A stretch of 64,000 nt of DNA from an uncultured Victivallales bacterium (GTDB lineage Bacteria > Verrucomicrobiota > Lentisphaeria > Victivallales > UBA1829). Location of the stretch: NCBI GenBank assembly GCA_944391115.1, contig CALXSJ010000017.1, positions 1-64,000 of the forward strand, read 5' to 3'. Positions 18,516 to 27,435 of this stretch are shown in pieces; the stretch's first letter is position 1; each line of letters starts with the position of its first letter. Under the pieces are notes generated by a model that saw only the letters and a program-made list of their open reading frames with translations, ran no database searches and was not told where the DNA came from. The position numbers were made by a program, and so were the translations under genes.

Positions 18516-19328
18516 TCAGTTGTTGTCAAATCCCGAATGTGTGTTCCTCCACCAGCGCGTATATTCCCTGTTCTGATACCGCAGCGACTCCTCGTAGACT
18601 TCCCTGCTTTTCAGGTTGATGACAGAATTGTCCGACAGAAGGGCGTTCACGCTGAGCTGATGCCTTCCGAAAAAAAGATCGGAATTGTTCGGCGTCTCCA
18701 CGCCGGTGAGCGGAGGAATGGCGAACAGACCTCCCAGACCGGGAAGGGAAATGCCGGCGGTCTGCGGCTGTTTTGTCGTCTCCGTGCAGATATAATTCGG
18801 ATGTGTCTCATTCCGGAGGGAATCCATGCTGATGAAAAGGGACGAGTGCTGCGGAAGGCGCATTGCCTTTCTTGAAAAGGTCGCGCTTCGCATGATTGCC
18901 GCGTTGCATCCGTAGGCGCCGCCGTACATCGGACATACGGTCGTACTGGTTCCGACGCGCGGCGGATTCGGGGTGTTCGGACATACCAGCGGCGTGGTGC
19001 GCTTGTAATAAGTTTCGTTTTTCAGTCCGAGATACTGTGCGATTTTCTGATACCATGCCTCTCCAGTGGTTCCCAGATTTGTCGGATAATAGTCCTTGTT
19101 GTCGTTCAGATACATTCCGAACGCCATTCCCTGCTGGCGCAGACGGCCGACGCAGTCGATTCTTTTGGCCGTTTCCCTGGCGCGTCCCAGCGCCGGGAGG
19201 AGCATGGCTGCCAGAATCGCGATGATCGCAATCACTACAAGAAGCTCGATCAATGTGAATCTTCGCATGCATCCGGCAGACATCTTCCGGGAATCATCAT
19301 ACGTCCCCGTGCGTGTATAGACCGTCAT
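18516..19328 (-). CDS. Lone pseudopilin (prepilin-type N-terminal methylation domain)
   Basis: A 270-residue protein with the prepilin leader [16 protein letters not shown] and the conserved Glu at position 5 after the predicted cleavage. A globular domain of the planctomycete/Lentisphaera type follows ([15 protein letters not shown] near the end). The Met at 19328 is used because AGGAGG lies six bases upstream; the usual Met before RRFTLIE is 20 codons later. It leads an operon of exported glycan-related genes behind a good promoter. No other type II secretion or type IV pilus gene is nearby. Confidence 0.85.
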   Translation of the reverse strand: MTVYTRTGTYDDSRKMSAGCMRRFTLIELLVVIAIIAILAAMLLPALGRARETAKRIDCVGRLRQQGMAFGMYLNDNKDYYPTNLGTTGEAWYQKIAQYLGLKNETYYKRTTPLVCPNTPNPPRVGTSTTVCPMYGGAYGCNAAIMRSATFSRKAMRLPQHSSLFISMDSLRNETHPNYICTETTKQPQTAGISLPGLGGLFAIPPLTGVETPNNSDLFFGRHQLSVNALLSDNSVINLKSREVYEESLRYQNREYTRWWRNTHSGFDNN

Positions 19329-19359
19329 CTGTTTTCCTCCTGCGTGTCAGATTTTTTTT

Positions 19360-19414
19360 GCTACATCGTAGTAGCTTTTTCTTTTTATTATAACCGGAAT
19401 TGAAGAAAATGCAA
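19360..19414 (-). promoter_or_regulatory. Promoter and downstream dyad of the pseudopilin operon
   Basis: On the minus strand TTGCAT (19414-19409) and TATAAT (19392-19387) are 16 bases apart. Just downstream, 19375-19360 reads GCTACTACGATGTAGC, an inverted repeat with arms GCTAC/GTAGC and a CG-containing centre. The dyad lies in the 5' leader, where a bound repressor would block transcription. An AraC gene lies 290 bases upstream on the same strand. Confidence 0.65.
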
Positions 19415-19705
19415 TACCGGGAAAGAATTTTTCCGTGATTTTTTTGCCATGTTCGCTCAGGAAAGAGAATGCGGGTATTGCCGAGTCCGTGAAAACGAAA
19501 GCGTGCTTCAGGGGCGGACAGTTTCAGAGTGCCATCCTTGCCTGCGCTTCGGCATAGTCTCCTTTCCGGAGCGGAGCGCATTTGGGAAGGGGTGCAGGAG
19601 TTGTCCTGGAAAATTCCCGTTCCGGGAGGATTTGCCGGAGGAAGTCTGCGGATGCACCCGGTTTTCCTCCCCGGCAAAACGGATCCTGAAAGCCGGAGAG
19701 ACCGT
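19415..19705. other. Gene-free stretch between the AraC gene and the pseudopilin promoter
   Basis: About 290 bases without a supported gene. Short open frames on both strands lack ribosome binding sites. I see no terminator with a T-run for the AraC gene and no repeat. Confidence 0.45.
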
Positions 19706-20473
19706 CTATTGCGTGCGGCGCATGCGCCGCCTGGTCTCTTCCGGAGAGCGGGAATTGTACTTTTTATAGAGACGCGCGAAATAATTGGGATTTTCAAATC
19801 CGCTCAGCGCCGCGGCTTCGGAAATGGAGTAGTATTCATTCCGGAGAAGGTTTTCCGCGTGGGAAAGCCGCAGCGAAATCAAATATCTTTTGGGAGAGAC
19901 TCCGCATGCGGAAAGAAAGAGTTTCCGCAGGCGGCTTTCGCTCAGGCCCGCATGCCGCGCCGCTTCCGCCACCGTGACGGGAGAACGGAATTTCTGTCCG
20001 AAAAAATGGATTGTCTTTCTGACCGCCGGAGGCATTTCCGTATGGATTCCGCGCGATTCCTCGAAGCGTGAGAGCCGCACCAGAAGCGTATACAGGATTC
20101 CTTCCGCTCCCAGGTGGTCTCCGCGAAGCGTCATGGAGAGAAGCGCAAAAAAGAGTCTGGACACCCAGGGATCCCGCGTCAGGTTCCATTTCCGGAAAGA
20201 TGTCTCAAAGAGTTCCCCGGAATGGCTGAAGACGCAGTAAATGTTGCGTTCCCCTTCGGAATTGATCTGGTTGTGCGACACGCCTCTCGGGATGTACAGG
20301 ACATCTCCGCGATGGAGTGTTTCGTTTCCGACGGGAGTCTCCACCCGGCAGGAGCCTTCGAGCTGGAACAGAAGCTCAGGCGCATGGTGCGTGTGAAACG
20401 CCACTTTCCTTGCGCCTCTGTGATTGCCGGCATAGAAAAAGATGCATGGAAACTCCCGGTCCGCATGATTCAT
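19706..20473 (-). CDS. AraC-family transcriptional regulator
   Basis: A 255-residue regulator. The N-terminal cupin domain shows the metal-site-like order AFHTHHAPELLFQLEG ... GDVLYIPRGVSHN, typical of AraC proteins sensing a sugar. The C-terminal HTH pair is AARHAGLSESRLRKLF and AAALSGFENPNYFARLYKKY. GGGAGGTGA precedes the start. It lies upstream of the pseudopilin/DUF4838 operon on the same strand and is divergent from the nucleoside hydrolase gene, so it could control either or both. Confidence 0.87.
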   Translation of the reverse strand: MNHADREFPCIFFYAGNHRGARKVAFHTHHAPELLFQLEGSCRVETPVGNETLHRGDVLYIPRGVSHNQINSEGERNIYCVFSHSGELFETSFRKWNLTRDPWVSRLFFALLSMTLRGDHLGAEGILYTLLVRLSRFEESRGIHTEMPPAVRKTIHFFGQKFRSPVTVAEAARHAGLSESRLRKLFLSACGVSPKRYLISLRLSHAENLLRNEYYSISEAAALSGFENPNYFARLYKKYNSRSPEETRRRMRRTQ

Positions 20474-20589
20474 TCACGCTCACCTCCCTTCCGGAACAAT
20501 CTAACACCGCATTTCTGCGCAGGCAAGCGCCAAAGGAGGGAAAGGAGCGATTTGTGCTATTCTTTGGTCGTTTTATTCTTCCCGCGGCA

Positions 20590-20617
20590 TTGTTTCCGCG
20601 GCAGAAATGCGTATAAT
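20590..20617 (+). promoter_or_regulatory. Promoter of the nucleoside hydrolase operon with direct repeats
   Basis: TTGTTT (20590-20595) and TATAAT (20612-20617) are 16 bases apart. CCGCGGCA occurs twice at 14-base spacing, at 20582-20589 and 20596-20603, bracketing the -35 box. Direct repeats next to the -35 are the usual layout of AraC-type activator sites, and an AraC gene is divergent here. Confidence 0.6.
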
Positions 20618-20657
20618 CTTTTTTCAGAAGTTCCCGTTTGCAACAGAGGAGCGAAAC

Positions 20658-21545
20658 ATGGATTTCATTCGCGATATATGGCTTGACACGGACATCGGTA
20701 CGGATATTGACGACTCATGGGCACTTGCGTTTCTGCTGCGGTCTCCGGAGCTGCTCCTTCACGGCATCTCCACCGTGACCGGCGATACGCGCTACCGCGC
20801 CCGGATTGCGGAACGTCTGCTGCGCGCGGAGAAAATTTCTCTTCCCGTCCGGCCCGGCGAATCGGCTCCGGACGATGAACATATCATGCTGTCCCTTGCC
20901 GAAGGTGATTCCCCCGCCGGGTCGCGGAGACGCTTCACGGACACCGCCGCTCCGGAAAGCATCGCCGCCGCGCTTGGAACCATGAAAAACAATCCCGCCG
21001 TAATCGCCATCGGCCCGATGACCAATCTGGCAGGAACGCTTGCTCGTTTTCCCGGCTGCGAATGTTCCTGCGACCTGATTGCCATGGCGGGAGCCGTTCA
21101 GGACGCGTCCGCGCAGCCTCCGGAATACAATATTCGGATTGACATTGGGGCCGCCGGGAGAGTCATGGCCGGAAAGTGGAAAAGCATCACCCTGCTGCCG
21201 TTTGAACTTTGCAGGCAAATCACGCTTCCGGGTTCCTTCCAGGAGATTCTGGAAGCTTCCGGAGATCCCCTCTGCATGGAGCTTGCCCGTCAGAACGCAC
21301 TCTGGAGCGAGCGTGTCAGAGGGGGCGGAAAGCATCCGTTCACCTCTCCTCTCTTTGATACGGCGCCGGTGGCGTTTGCATATGACGAATCGTTTTTCCT
21401 GGTTCGGGAAACAAGTGTCAGGGTGACTCCCGACGGCAGGACGCCGGAAGATGCGGACGGCTGGAAAATCCGCCTGGCATACGGATGGCGTGATCTGCGC
21501 GGATTTCTGGAACTGCTGAAATCCCGTCTTGTCCCGACCGGATAA
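20658..21545 (+). CDS. Nucleoside hydrolase (inosine-uridine preferring type)
   Basis: A 295-residue protein that opens with DIWLDTDIGTDIDDSWAL, matching the DxDxxxDD calcium/ribose-binding signature of nucleoside N-ribohydrolases. The later AIGPMTNLAGTLARFPG and YNIRIDIGAA also fit the family, and the length is normal (~310). It hydrolyses ribonucleosides to base and ribose. There is no signal peptide. AGAGGAGCG precedes the start. Its place before exported LamG proteins and a pseudopilin is unusual for a purine/pyrimidine salvage gene; some family members cleave other glycosidic bonds. Confidence 0.85.
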   Translation: MDFIRDIWLDTDIGTDIDDSWALAFLLRSPELLLHGISTVTGDTRYRARIAERLLRAEKISLPVRPGESAPDDEHIMLSLAEGDSPAGSRRRFTDTAAPESIAAALGTMKNNPAVIAIGPMTNLAGTLARFPGCECSCDLIAMAGAVQDASAQPPEYNIRIDIGAAGRVMAGKWKSITLLPFELCRQITLPGSFQEILEASGDPLCMELARQNALWSERVRGGGKHPFTSPLFDTAPVAFAYDESFFLVRETSVRVTPDGRTPEDADGWKIRLAYGWRDLRGFLELLKSRLVPTG

Positions 21546-21718
21546 CGGAGGAGGCGTTTCGGGACCTTTGCCATGAGCGTTCCCGTTCCGGCGGGCACCG
21601 GGCGGACCCCCCGGTTCCGGTTTCGGATTGCGCAGGAGTTTTTCTGCGGAATCCCGGGAATGCCGATAAGAATCAACACGGATGGAGACATCCGAACCCA
21701 AAGAAAAGGTGAAATGCC

Positions 21719-22630
21719 ATGATGAAAAAAACACTGCTCCTGCTTGCTGCTTCGCTTTCGTGCGTTCTGCACGGCGCGGACGCTCCTCTCAAACCGGTGT
21801 TTGAAAGCGATTTTGAAGGTGGAGGGGGAAACGCGGTTTCCGACCGCGCCGCTGCTCCGCTTGCGGGGGAACTCCGCCCCGGAGCGGTAAAAACGGGGTC
21901 CCCGTTCGGAACCGCGATCCGTCTGGAGGGAAGGATCAACAACGGTGCACGTTATCCCGCCTCTTCCAAGCTGAATTTGAAAAGCGAATTCACGGTCTCC
22001 GTCTGGTTCCGGCTGGATGCTCTTCCGACTGCCGGCGCCAAGGGGGCGGCGCGCTCCTATACGCTTCTTTCCCTTGGCAATGAAAACTGGCGTTCGTGCA
22101 TTGATGCCGCCGGCAGGATCAGCGTGCAGAACACCGCTCCCGGCAAAGAGTTTTTCATCTGGAATTCCGGACCGGGGGCCGTAAGCGCCGGCAAGTGGTG
22201 TCATGCGGCATACACGTATTCCGTCTCAAAGGGGGAATACGCCCTCTTTGTCGACGGGGTTCTGAAATCCGTCCGGAAAACGAGTGTGGATAAGAAGAAG
22301 ATTCCTCCTGTTCCGATTGAGAATTTCTCACCGCTTCTGATCGGATCCATGCCGGATTATTTTCCGATGAAAGGGGAAATCGCCGGTGTGAGGATTTATG
22401 ACAGGGCGCTTTCGCCGCAGGAACTTGACGGTGCGGAACGGGACCGGATGCGGAAACTGCTTTCGTTCCTTGCTTCCGATGCGGAGAAGTCCGGAGAAAA
22501 GTCTCTTGCCGGGCTTCTCCGGAAAAATGCCGCAGATCCGTCTCTTTCCCTGAAATCTCTTCAGGAACTTCAGAAAGAGCATCAGAGCCGGTGCGGCGGG
22601 AAAAAGGGGACAGCTCCCGGGAAGGCGTGA
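21719..22630 (+). CDS. Exported LamG-domain (concanavalin A-like) protein
   Basis: A 303-residue protein. Signal peptide residues 1-20 (MMKKTLLLLAASLSCVLHGA). Residues ~22-235 are one LamG/ConA-like jelly roll with FTVSVWFRLDALP, KWCHAAYTYSVSKGEYALF and GEIAGVRIYDRALSPQEL. A short charged helical tail follows. It is closely similar to the N-terminal domain of the protein at 23392 (both have ARSYTL-F/L-S, SVDKKK and the block NYFPMKG / DYFPMKG). It probably binds a polysaccharide at the cell surface or in the periplasm. A pseudopilin gene follows after 67 bases. Confidence 0.75.
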   Translation: MMKKTLLLLAASLSCVLHGADAPLKPVFESDFEGGGGNAVSDRAAAPLAGELRPGAVKTGSPFGTAIRLEGRINNGARYPASSKLNLKSEFTVSVWFRLDALPTAGAKGAARSYTLLSLGNENWRSCIDAAGRISVQNTAPGKEFFIWNSGPGAVSAGKWCHAAYTYSVSKGEYALFVDGVLKSVRKTSVDKKKIPPVPIENFSPLLIGSMPDYFPMKGEIAGVRIYDRALSPQELDGAERDRMRKLLSFLASDAEKSGEKSLAGLLRKNAADPSLSLKSLQELQKEHQSRCGGKKGTAPGKA

Positions 22631-22697
22631 GTCCGGCTGCCGGGAGACGGCCGCCGCGGAGTCATAAGGAACGGGAAATTATGAAACGGAGAGTGGA

Positions 22698-23369
22698 ATG
22701 AACGGGAACATGCGGAACGGTTTTACTCTTGTCGAGCTCCTGGTCGTGATTGCGATCATCGCGATTCTGGCGTCGCTTCTGCTTCCCGCTCTCGGGAAAG
22801 CCCGGGAGGCGGCAAAAGGGATCAAATGCATCGGCAATCTGAAGCAGATCGGCATTACGGTTCACGGGTATTCCGATGATTATGCCGGCTGGAATGTCGG
22901 GAACTGGTGCGTCTACTCCGCCGCAAATCCCTGGCCGGCGTTTCTCGGAAAGGAGACCGGGTATTTTGCCGTGGACAAGCTCGGCGCCATCAAGGGGATC
23001 GGAAAGTGTCCCTCGATCGCCCGCGTCCACTCCTACGGATGCAGCTATGTCATCAACAACAATCTGTATAACGGGAACTGTGATTCCGGGAATCCCTACC
23101 AGATTACTCCGGCTGGCACTTTCCCGAGACTGTTCAGACCCGATTCCGTGAAACGTGCTTCCGCTCTGGCATGGTTCGCCGATTCCGAACAGTATGGAGG
23201 CGACGGCGCCTATTTTCTCCAGCCGCACAACGGTTCCGCCGGGATCCTGTATGTGGATCTCCATGCCGGACAGACGAAGGAGGGGAGGGAGATCGGCATG
23301 GGAGCGCAGATCGGCATGAATCAGCTCCTCCACTGGAGCTATGCAAGCAAGCCTCCGTTTAAACTTTAA
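22698..23369 (+). CDS. Lone pseudopilin (prepilin-type N-terminal methylation domain)
   Basis: A 223-residue protein with the leader [16 protein letters not shown] preceded by only eight residues. The globular part ends with [16 protein letters not shown], the H-x9-D element seen in planctomycete and Lentisphaera pseudopilins. Four or more Cys residues suggest disulfides. AACGGAGAG precedes the start. It is sandwiched between two genes that share a LamG domain, 22 bases before the start of the second, so it is surely co-transcribed with them. Confidence 0.87.
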   Translation: MNGNMRNGFTLVELLVVIAIIAILASLLLPALGKAREAAKGIKCIGNLKQIGITVHGYSDDYAGWNVGNWCVYSAANPWPAFLGKETGYFAVDKLGAIKGIGKCPSIARVHSYGCSYVINNNLYNGNCDSGNPYQITPAGTFPRLFRPDSVKRASALAWFADSEQYGGDGAYFLQPHNGSAGILYVDLHAGQTKEGREIGMGAQIGMNQLLHWSYASKPPFKL

Positions 23370-23391
23370 AACCATCAAGCCAGGACAGACG

Positions 23392-26055
23392 ATGCATAAA
23401 ATCTTCTTTTCCCCGTTTCTGTGTTTATTTCTTGTGACGGCGGCGCTTTGCGGCGCGGAAATTCCTTCTCCGGTCTTCGAAACGACCTTTGAAAGCCCGG
23501 ACGGGAAAAAAGTGATCGACAATATTGCCCCGCCGGCTGACGGCGTCCTGCGGGAAGGCGCCGTGCTGGAGGATTCTCCCGCCGGGAAAGTTCTGAAGGT
23601 CGGCGGCAGGATCAACAACGGCGCGCTGTTCCCCGCCGCGGACAAGCTGAATCTGGCGGAGGAATATACCGTTTCCGGATGGTTTTTTCTTCCGAAGCTC
23701 CCGGAGCGCAATGCGAAAGGTGCGGCCCGCAGCTACACCCTTTTTTCGCGCGGCAGCGAGAACTGGCGCGCATGCGTGAACGCCGACGGGATGCTGATGG
23801 TCCAGACAACTTCTCCGGAACGGGAATATTACATCTCCAATTCAGGAAGGAACCGGATTCCGGAAGAACGCTGGTTCCATGTCGCCGCCACCTATTCCGT
23901 ATCCGGCGGAGTTTACGAACTTTTCATCAACGGTGTCCGTTACAGTTCCAGGAAAAGCAGCGTGGATAAGAAAAAACAGCCACCCGTCGCAATTCCCGTT
24001 CCATCGACTCTGCTTCTCGGCAGTCTGCCGAACTACTTCCCCATGAAGGGGCTGATCGGAAGGACGCGCGTCTATGCGAAGGCGCTCGGCAGTGCGGAAA
24101 TCACGGCTTCGGAACAGGATTATGCGCGGAAGCTGCTTTCCGGACTCCGGGAGACGATCCGCCGCGAGATCGGAGAAAGCGCGGACGGAAAACAGCTTCT
24201 TGAGAAGGTCTCGCAGCTGGAAAAAAAGCCTTTGATCGCTCTGGATGCGCTGGACGCAGTGCAGGCGGAATGCAATCGCCGCAGGAAAGTCGCGGTTCTG
24301 GAACGGAGCGGAGCGGCAAACCGCTATTTTGCATACAGTGCGGTCGATCCGGAGTCGCAGGAGCTCCTTTATCACGATTCCGATCTCCCGAAGGAAGGAT
24401 TGAACGGAAAAATTCTTGTCGCAATGGCGCGGAACGAGTTTGAATCCGCCTCTTTCGTCATCAAGCCGGTTCGCGATGTCGCCGGTTTTCTGCCTGTGCT
24501 GGAGCCGCTGAAAAGCGGAAGCGGCGAAGTGCTTTCTCCGGATATCGCGGACATCCGTCTTCTGAAGCTGCTGATCGGCGCAGGCAAACAATGGATTCCC
24601 GGAGTGCTGCTCCATGACGACGGAATGGTGAAGACGGATCCGGAGAAAATGGAAATGTTCCTCCGCCTGAGTTTTCCCTCCGGCGTGAAATATTACAAGA
24701 CGGATCACAACCGGAAACACACTCTTGCGGATCTCATGATTGACAAACTGCCTCTCTATGACAGCGGAAAACTCCTTCCGCTTGCCCTGAAGAAAGGGAT
24801 GAACCGGCAGTTTTTCATCACATTCAAGACAACGCCGGACATGAAGCCCGGACTGTACACATCAAGAGTCCGTCTCATGTCCGAAGGCCGTGAAATCGGT
24901 TCGATCCCGCTGAAGCTGCGGATCCTGCCCTTCGAACTGCCGGAACCGGCGACCAATTACGATTTGTCGCGCGAATATACGACCGCCGTCTATTATTTTG
25001 ACCGTCTTCAGAACGGAACGCGCTTTTCCCGCGGCGGCTCGCTGTGCATTTACGACCGGAACGCCGAACAGGTCGGAAACGAATTGAAAAATCTTCGCGA
25101 GCACGGGATCCGGCGTCCCGAAATGATTATGAACAACAATTTCCCGCGATGGCACGTCTGGGGACCGAAGCCCTATGGCGAATACAAGTTCCCCGGCGGA
25201 AGCGAAAGAGCGGATGAAATGATGCGGGAACGCATCCGGCTTCTGAAGGAGGCCGGCTTCTCCCTCCGTCCCCTTTATCTGCATACCGGGGGGAATCTCG
25301 GGTTCCGCCATCTCTACAGCCGCAGGGAACACAAGGAGATCCTCCGGGATTTCATCCGCCGCGGCAATGCGTTCTTCCAGAAGGAGCTTGGTCATACGGA
25401 CATCTATCACTACGGCATTGACGAGGCGGACGGCGATGTCCTGAAGTCCGAGTTCGAAGTCTGGGAGGACATGCGGGAAATGGGCGTGAAAATCTTTACG
25501 ACCATCAAAAAGGCGAATGTGCCGCTGGTCGCCGGAAAGCTGGATGTCGCCGTGGCGGTTCACCGTCCCGACAAGGAGAGCGCGGCCATGATGCACCGGA
25601 ACGGAGGCCGGCTCTGGGTGTATGCCACGCCGTTCTATGCCACGCTGGACAAGCCTTTTCTTCATCGGAAGGCCTATGGCTTTGACGCTTATTTCGCCGA
25701 TTACGACGGCGTTTACAACTACAGCTACAACCACTGGTCCCCGGAACTGGGCATGCCGTGGGACAAGGCGGAATCCCTCGTTTATGTGATGCCCACGGCG
25801 GACGGCGTGCTTGACAGTCCCGGCTGGGAGGGCTTCCGGGAAGGAATCGACGATGTCCGCTACGCCACGAAACTGCGCATGGAAATTGAAAGAAATCTCT
25901 CCTCTTCTGACACGGTGCGGCGCAGGGCGGCGGAGCGTGCAAAAAAATATCTTGCGGAAATCAATACGTTCTCTCCCGGTTTCGATCCGGGATGGACCCG
26001 GATGAAAATGATCGACATGATAATCCAACTTACCGAAGCTGTACTGGAGAAATGA
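23392..26055 (+). CDS. Exported LamG-DUF4091 protein, probable glycoside hydrolase
   Basis: An 887-residue protein. Signal peptide at residues 1-22 (MHKIFFSPFLCLFLVTAALC). A LamG domain follows at ~25-250, then a helical linker. A large barrel-like region of about 520 residues ends in the DUF4091 signature (TADGVLDSPGWEGFREGIDDVRYA). YHYGIDEADGD in the barrel contains acidic residues at a position where DUF4091 relatives have their likely catalytic site. The substrate is unknown. I chose Met at 23392 because it opens the signal peptide; the longer frame overlaps the pseudopilin. The next gene overlaps its stop by ATGA. Confidence 0.75.
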   Translation: MHKIFFSPFLCLFLVTAALCGAEIPSPVFETTFESPDGKKVIDNIAPPADGVLREGAVLEDSPAGKVLKVGGRINNGALFPAADKLNLAEEYTVSGWFFLPKLPERNAKGAARSYTLFSRGSENWRACVNADGMLMVQTTSPEREYYISNSGRNRIPEERWFHVAATYSVSGGVYELFINGVRYSSRKSSVDKKKQPPVAIPVPSTLLLGSLPNYFPMKGLIGRTRVYAKALGSAEITASEQDYARKLLSGLRETIRREIGESADGKQLLEKVSQLEKKPLIALDALDAVQAECNRRRKVAVLERSGAANRYFAYSAVDPESQELLYHDSDLPKEGLNGKILVAMARNEFESASFVIKPVRDVAGFLPVLEPLKSGSGEVLSPDIADIRLLKLLIGAGKQWIPGVLLHDDGMVKTDPEKMEMFLRLSFPSGVKYYKTDHNRKHTLADLMIDKLPLYDSGKLLPLALKKGMNRQFFITFKTTPDMKPGLYTSRVRLMSEGREIGSIPLKLRILPFELPEPATNYDLSREYTTAVYYFDRLQNGTRFSRGGSLCIYDRNAEQVGNELKNLREHGIRRPEMIMNNNFPRWHVWGPKPYGEYKFPGGSERADEMMRERIRLLKEAGFSLRPLYLHTGGNLGFRHLYSRREHKEILRDFIRRGNAFFQKELGHTDIYHYGIDEADGDVLKSEFEVWEDMREMGVKIFTTIKKANVPLVAGKLDVAVAVHRPDKESAAMMHRNGGRLWVYATPFYATLDKPFLHRKAYGFDAYFADYDGVYNYSYNHWSPELGMPWDKAESLVYVMPTADGVLDSPGWEGFREGIDDVRYATKLRMEIERNLSSSDTVRRRAAERAKKYLAEINTFSPGFDPGWTRMKMIDMIIQLTEAVLEK

Positions 26056-26996
26056 TGATGAAATTATCTGCGGCGCTTGCATTCGCATTTGTTCTTCTCT
26101 CCCTCGGAGGAGAAGAAATCAGAATCCATGAAACTTCCTGGTCCGATCGGACTCCCGTGCTGGACGGACGGATTGAAAACGATCCTGCATGGGGAAAAAT
26201 TCCCTGGGACCCGGGCGGTTTCTTCCTCCACAGGAAAAAACTCTCTCCGTCCAACGGTACGAAATTCAAATCCCTGTACACCGCCGACGCTCTTTATTTC
26301 GCAATTCAGTGCAGCGAAAAAGAGATGGATAAAATGCTTCCGGTTTTCAATTTCGGCGAATTCTGGAAGTATGATGTGCTGGAATTCTTCTTTCAGACCG
26401 GACGGAACGAGCTGATTCATCTTGCCGTCAATCCGGACGGCATGAGCAGTGATCAGATTCCCGGTTCGGTCGCCACACGGACGGATTTTCAGATCGGCTG
26501 GAACTGCGCGGCGTCCCGCGGAAAAGACGCATGGTATGCGGAAGTGTGCATCCCGTTTTTCCTGCTGGGAAAGGCGCCGGGAAAACAGGCCCTGGAACTG
26601 CCTTTCAACCTCTGCCGCTATTCCACTCCTGCGAAGGAATACAGCACCTGGTCGTTCCAGACCGGTCCGTTCAACAATACGGCATGTTTCGGACGTCTCC
26701 GCTGCCTTCCGCCGCCTCCGGAAAAAGTGGCGGAAGTGACGGAAAGTCTTTCCCGCCCCCACTGGAGTTCCCTGATCCGGCGCTACAGGGACATGAAAGG
26801 CGATCCCGCCTGGAGAAGTGTCCTGAAGAAGTTTCCGGCGGAAACCGCGGTTCTTGAGAAGATTTATGCGAATCCGCCCGACCATTCCCGGAAAGCGGCC
26901 CTGTTCGGCGAAATACTGCGGCGGATTGAGAATTCGGTCCGCGAGGCGGATGCCCGCGACAGAATCCGCATTCGGAAACTGCTGTTTGACGAATGA
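26052..26996 (+). CDS. Exported CBM9-like carbohydrate-binding protein
   Basis: A 314-residue protein beginning MMMKLSAALAFAFVLLSLGG, a signal peptide. ETSWSDRTPVLDGRIENDPAWGKIPW and KDAWYAEVCIPFFLLG are the opening and closing strands of a CBM9-like/DOMON beta domain (residues ~25-215). The last ~90 residues are helical and charged. The start codon overlaps the stop of the preceding gene (ATGA at 26052-26055); three tandem ATGs are possible starts and the GGAG at 26046 best suits the third. It ends the plus-strand operon. Confidence 0.7.
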   Translation: MMMKLSAALAFAFVLLSLGGEEIRIHETSWSDRTPVLDGRIENDPAWGKIPWDPGGFFLHRKKLSPSNGTKFKSLYTADALYFAIQCSEKEMDKMLPVFNFGEFWKYDVLEFFFQTGRNELIHLAVNPDGMSSDQIPGSVATRTDFQIGWNCAASRGKDAWYAEVCIPFFLLGKAPGKQALELPFNLCRYSTPAKEYSTWSFQTGPFNNTACFGRLRCLPPPPEKVAEVTESLSRPHWSSLIRRYRDMKGDPAWRSVLKKFPAETAVLEKIYANPPDHSRKAALFGEILRRIENSVREADARDRIRIRKLLFDE

Positions 26997-27286
26997 AAAT
27001 GTTCCCTTCCGGATCCCGCTCCGCGTTTTCATCCTGACGGCACAAGGCGGAGCCCCCTTTTGCTCCGGGCGGCGCATGCTGGAATTTTGCCGGAGCCGCC
27101 CGTCACGGGAATGGTTTTTCTTCTTCAGGCGCTGCAGACGCCATGGCGTCCCGTTTCCGTCCTGTTCCGTTTCCGTGATTTCATCTGCCGGGAAATCCGC
27201 CTGAATCCGAAGGTGTAAATATGCGGCAGAGAAAAAAAAGAGTTTTCATTATGCTTTCGCCCTTTTATGAAAAAAATGGATCGACA
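26997..27286. other. Convergent spacer before repeat copy B
   Basis: About 290 bases between the CBM9-like gene and the repeat. It has several short GC-rich inverted repeats (for example GGAGC...GCTCC near 27050) but none followed by a T-run, so I do not call a terminator. No gene is supported. Confidence 0.4.
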
Positions 27287-27435
27287 GTGCGATGCTCCGC
27301 ATCGGAAAATGCTTCGCGCTCTCCAGCGAGTTCTGTTTCGCTCCTGCCGCACAAGCGGGTTTCCGGAGGCGGAATCCCCGATGCGAGCGTGTGCTCTGCG
27401 CCGGGGGTGTGCATTTTGCCGGCATATTATTTTTG
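27287..27435. repeat. Dispersed structured repeat, copy B
   Basis: A diverged copy of the family. It keeps GCGATGC...GCATCG at the left end, then AAAATGCTTCGCGC, CTCCTGCCGC, the core CCGGAGGCGGAATCCCC, GCGTGTGCTCTGCGCCGGGGG and a tail TATTATTTTT. It is most like copy D over its whole length. The last bases overlap the stop codon (TAA, 27429-27427) of the convergent DUF4838 gene. Confidence 0.75.
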
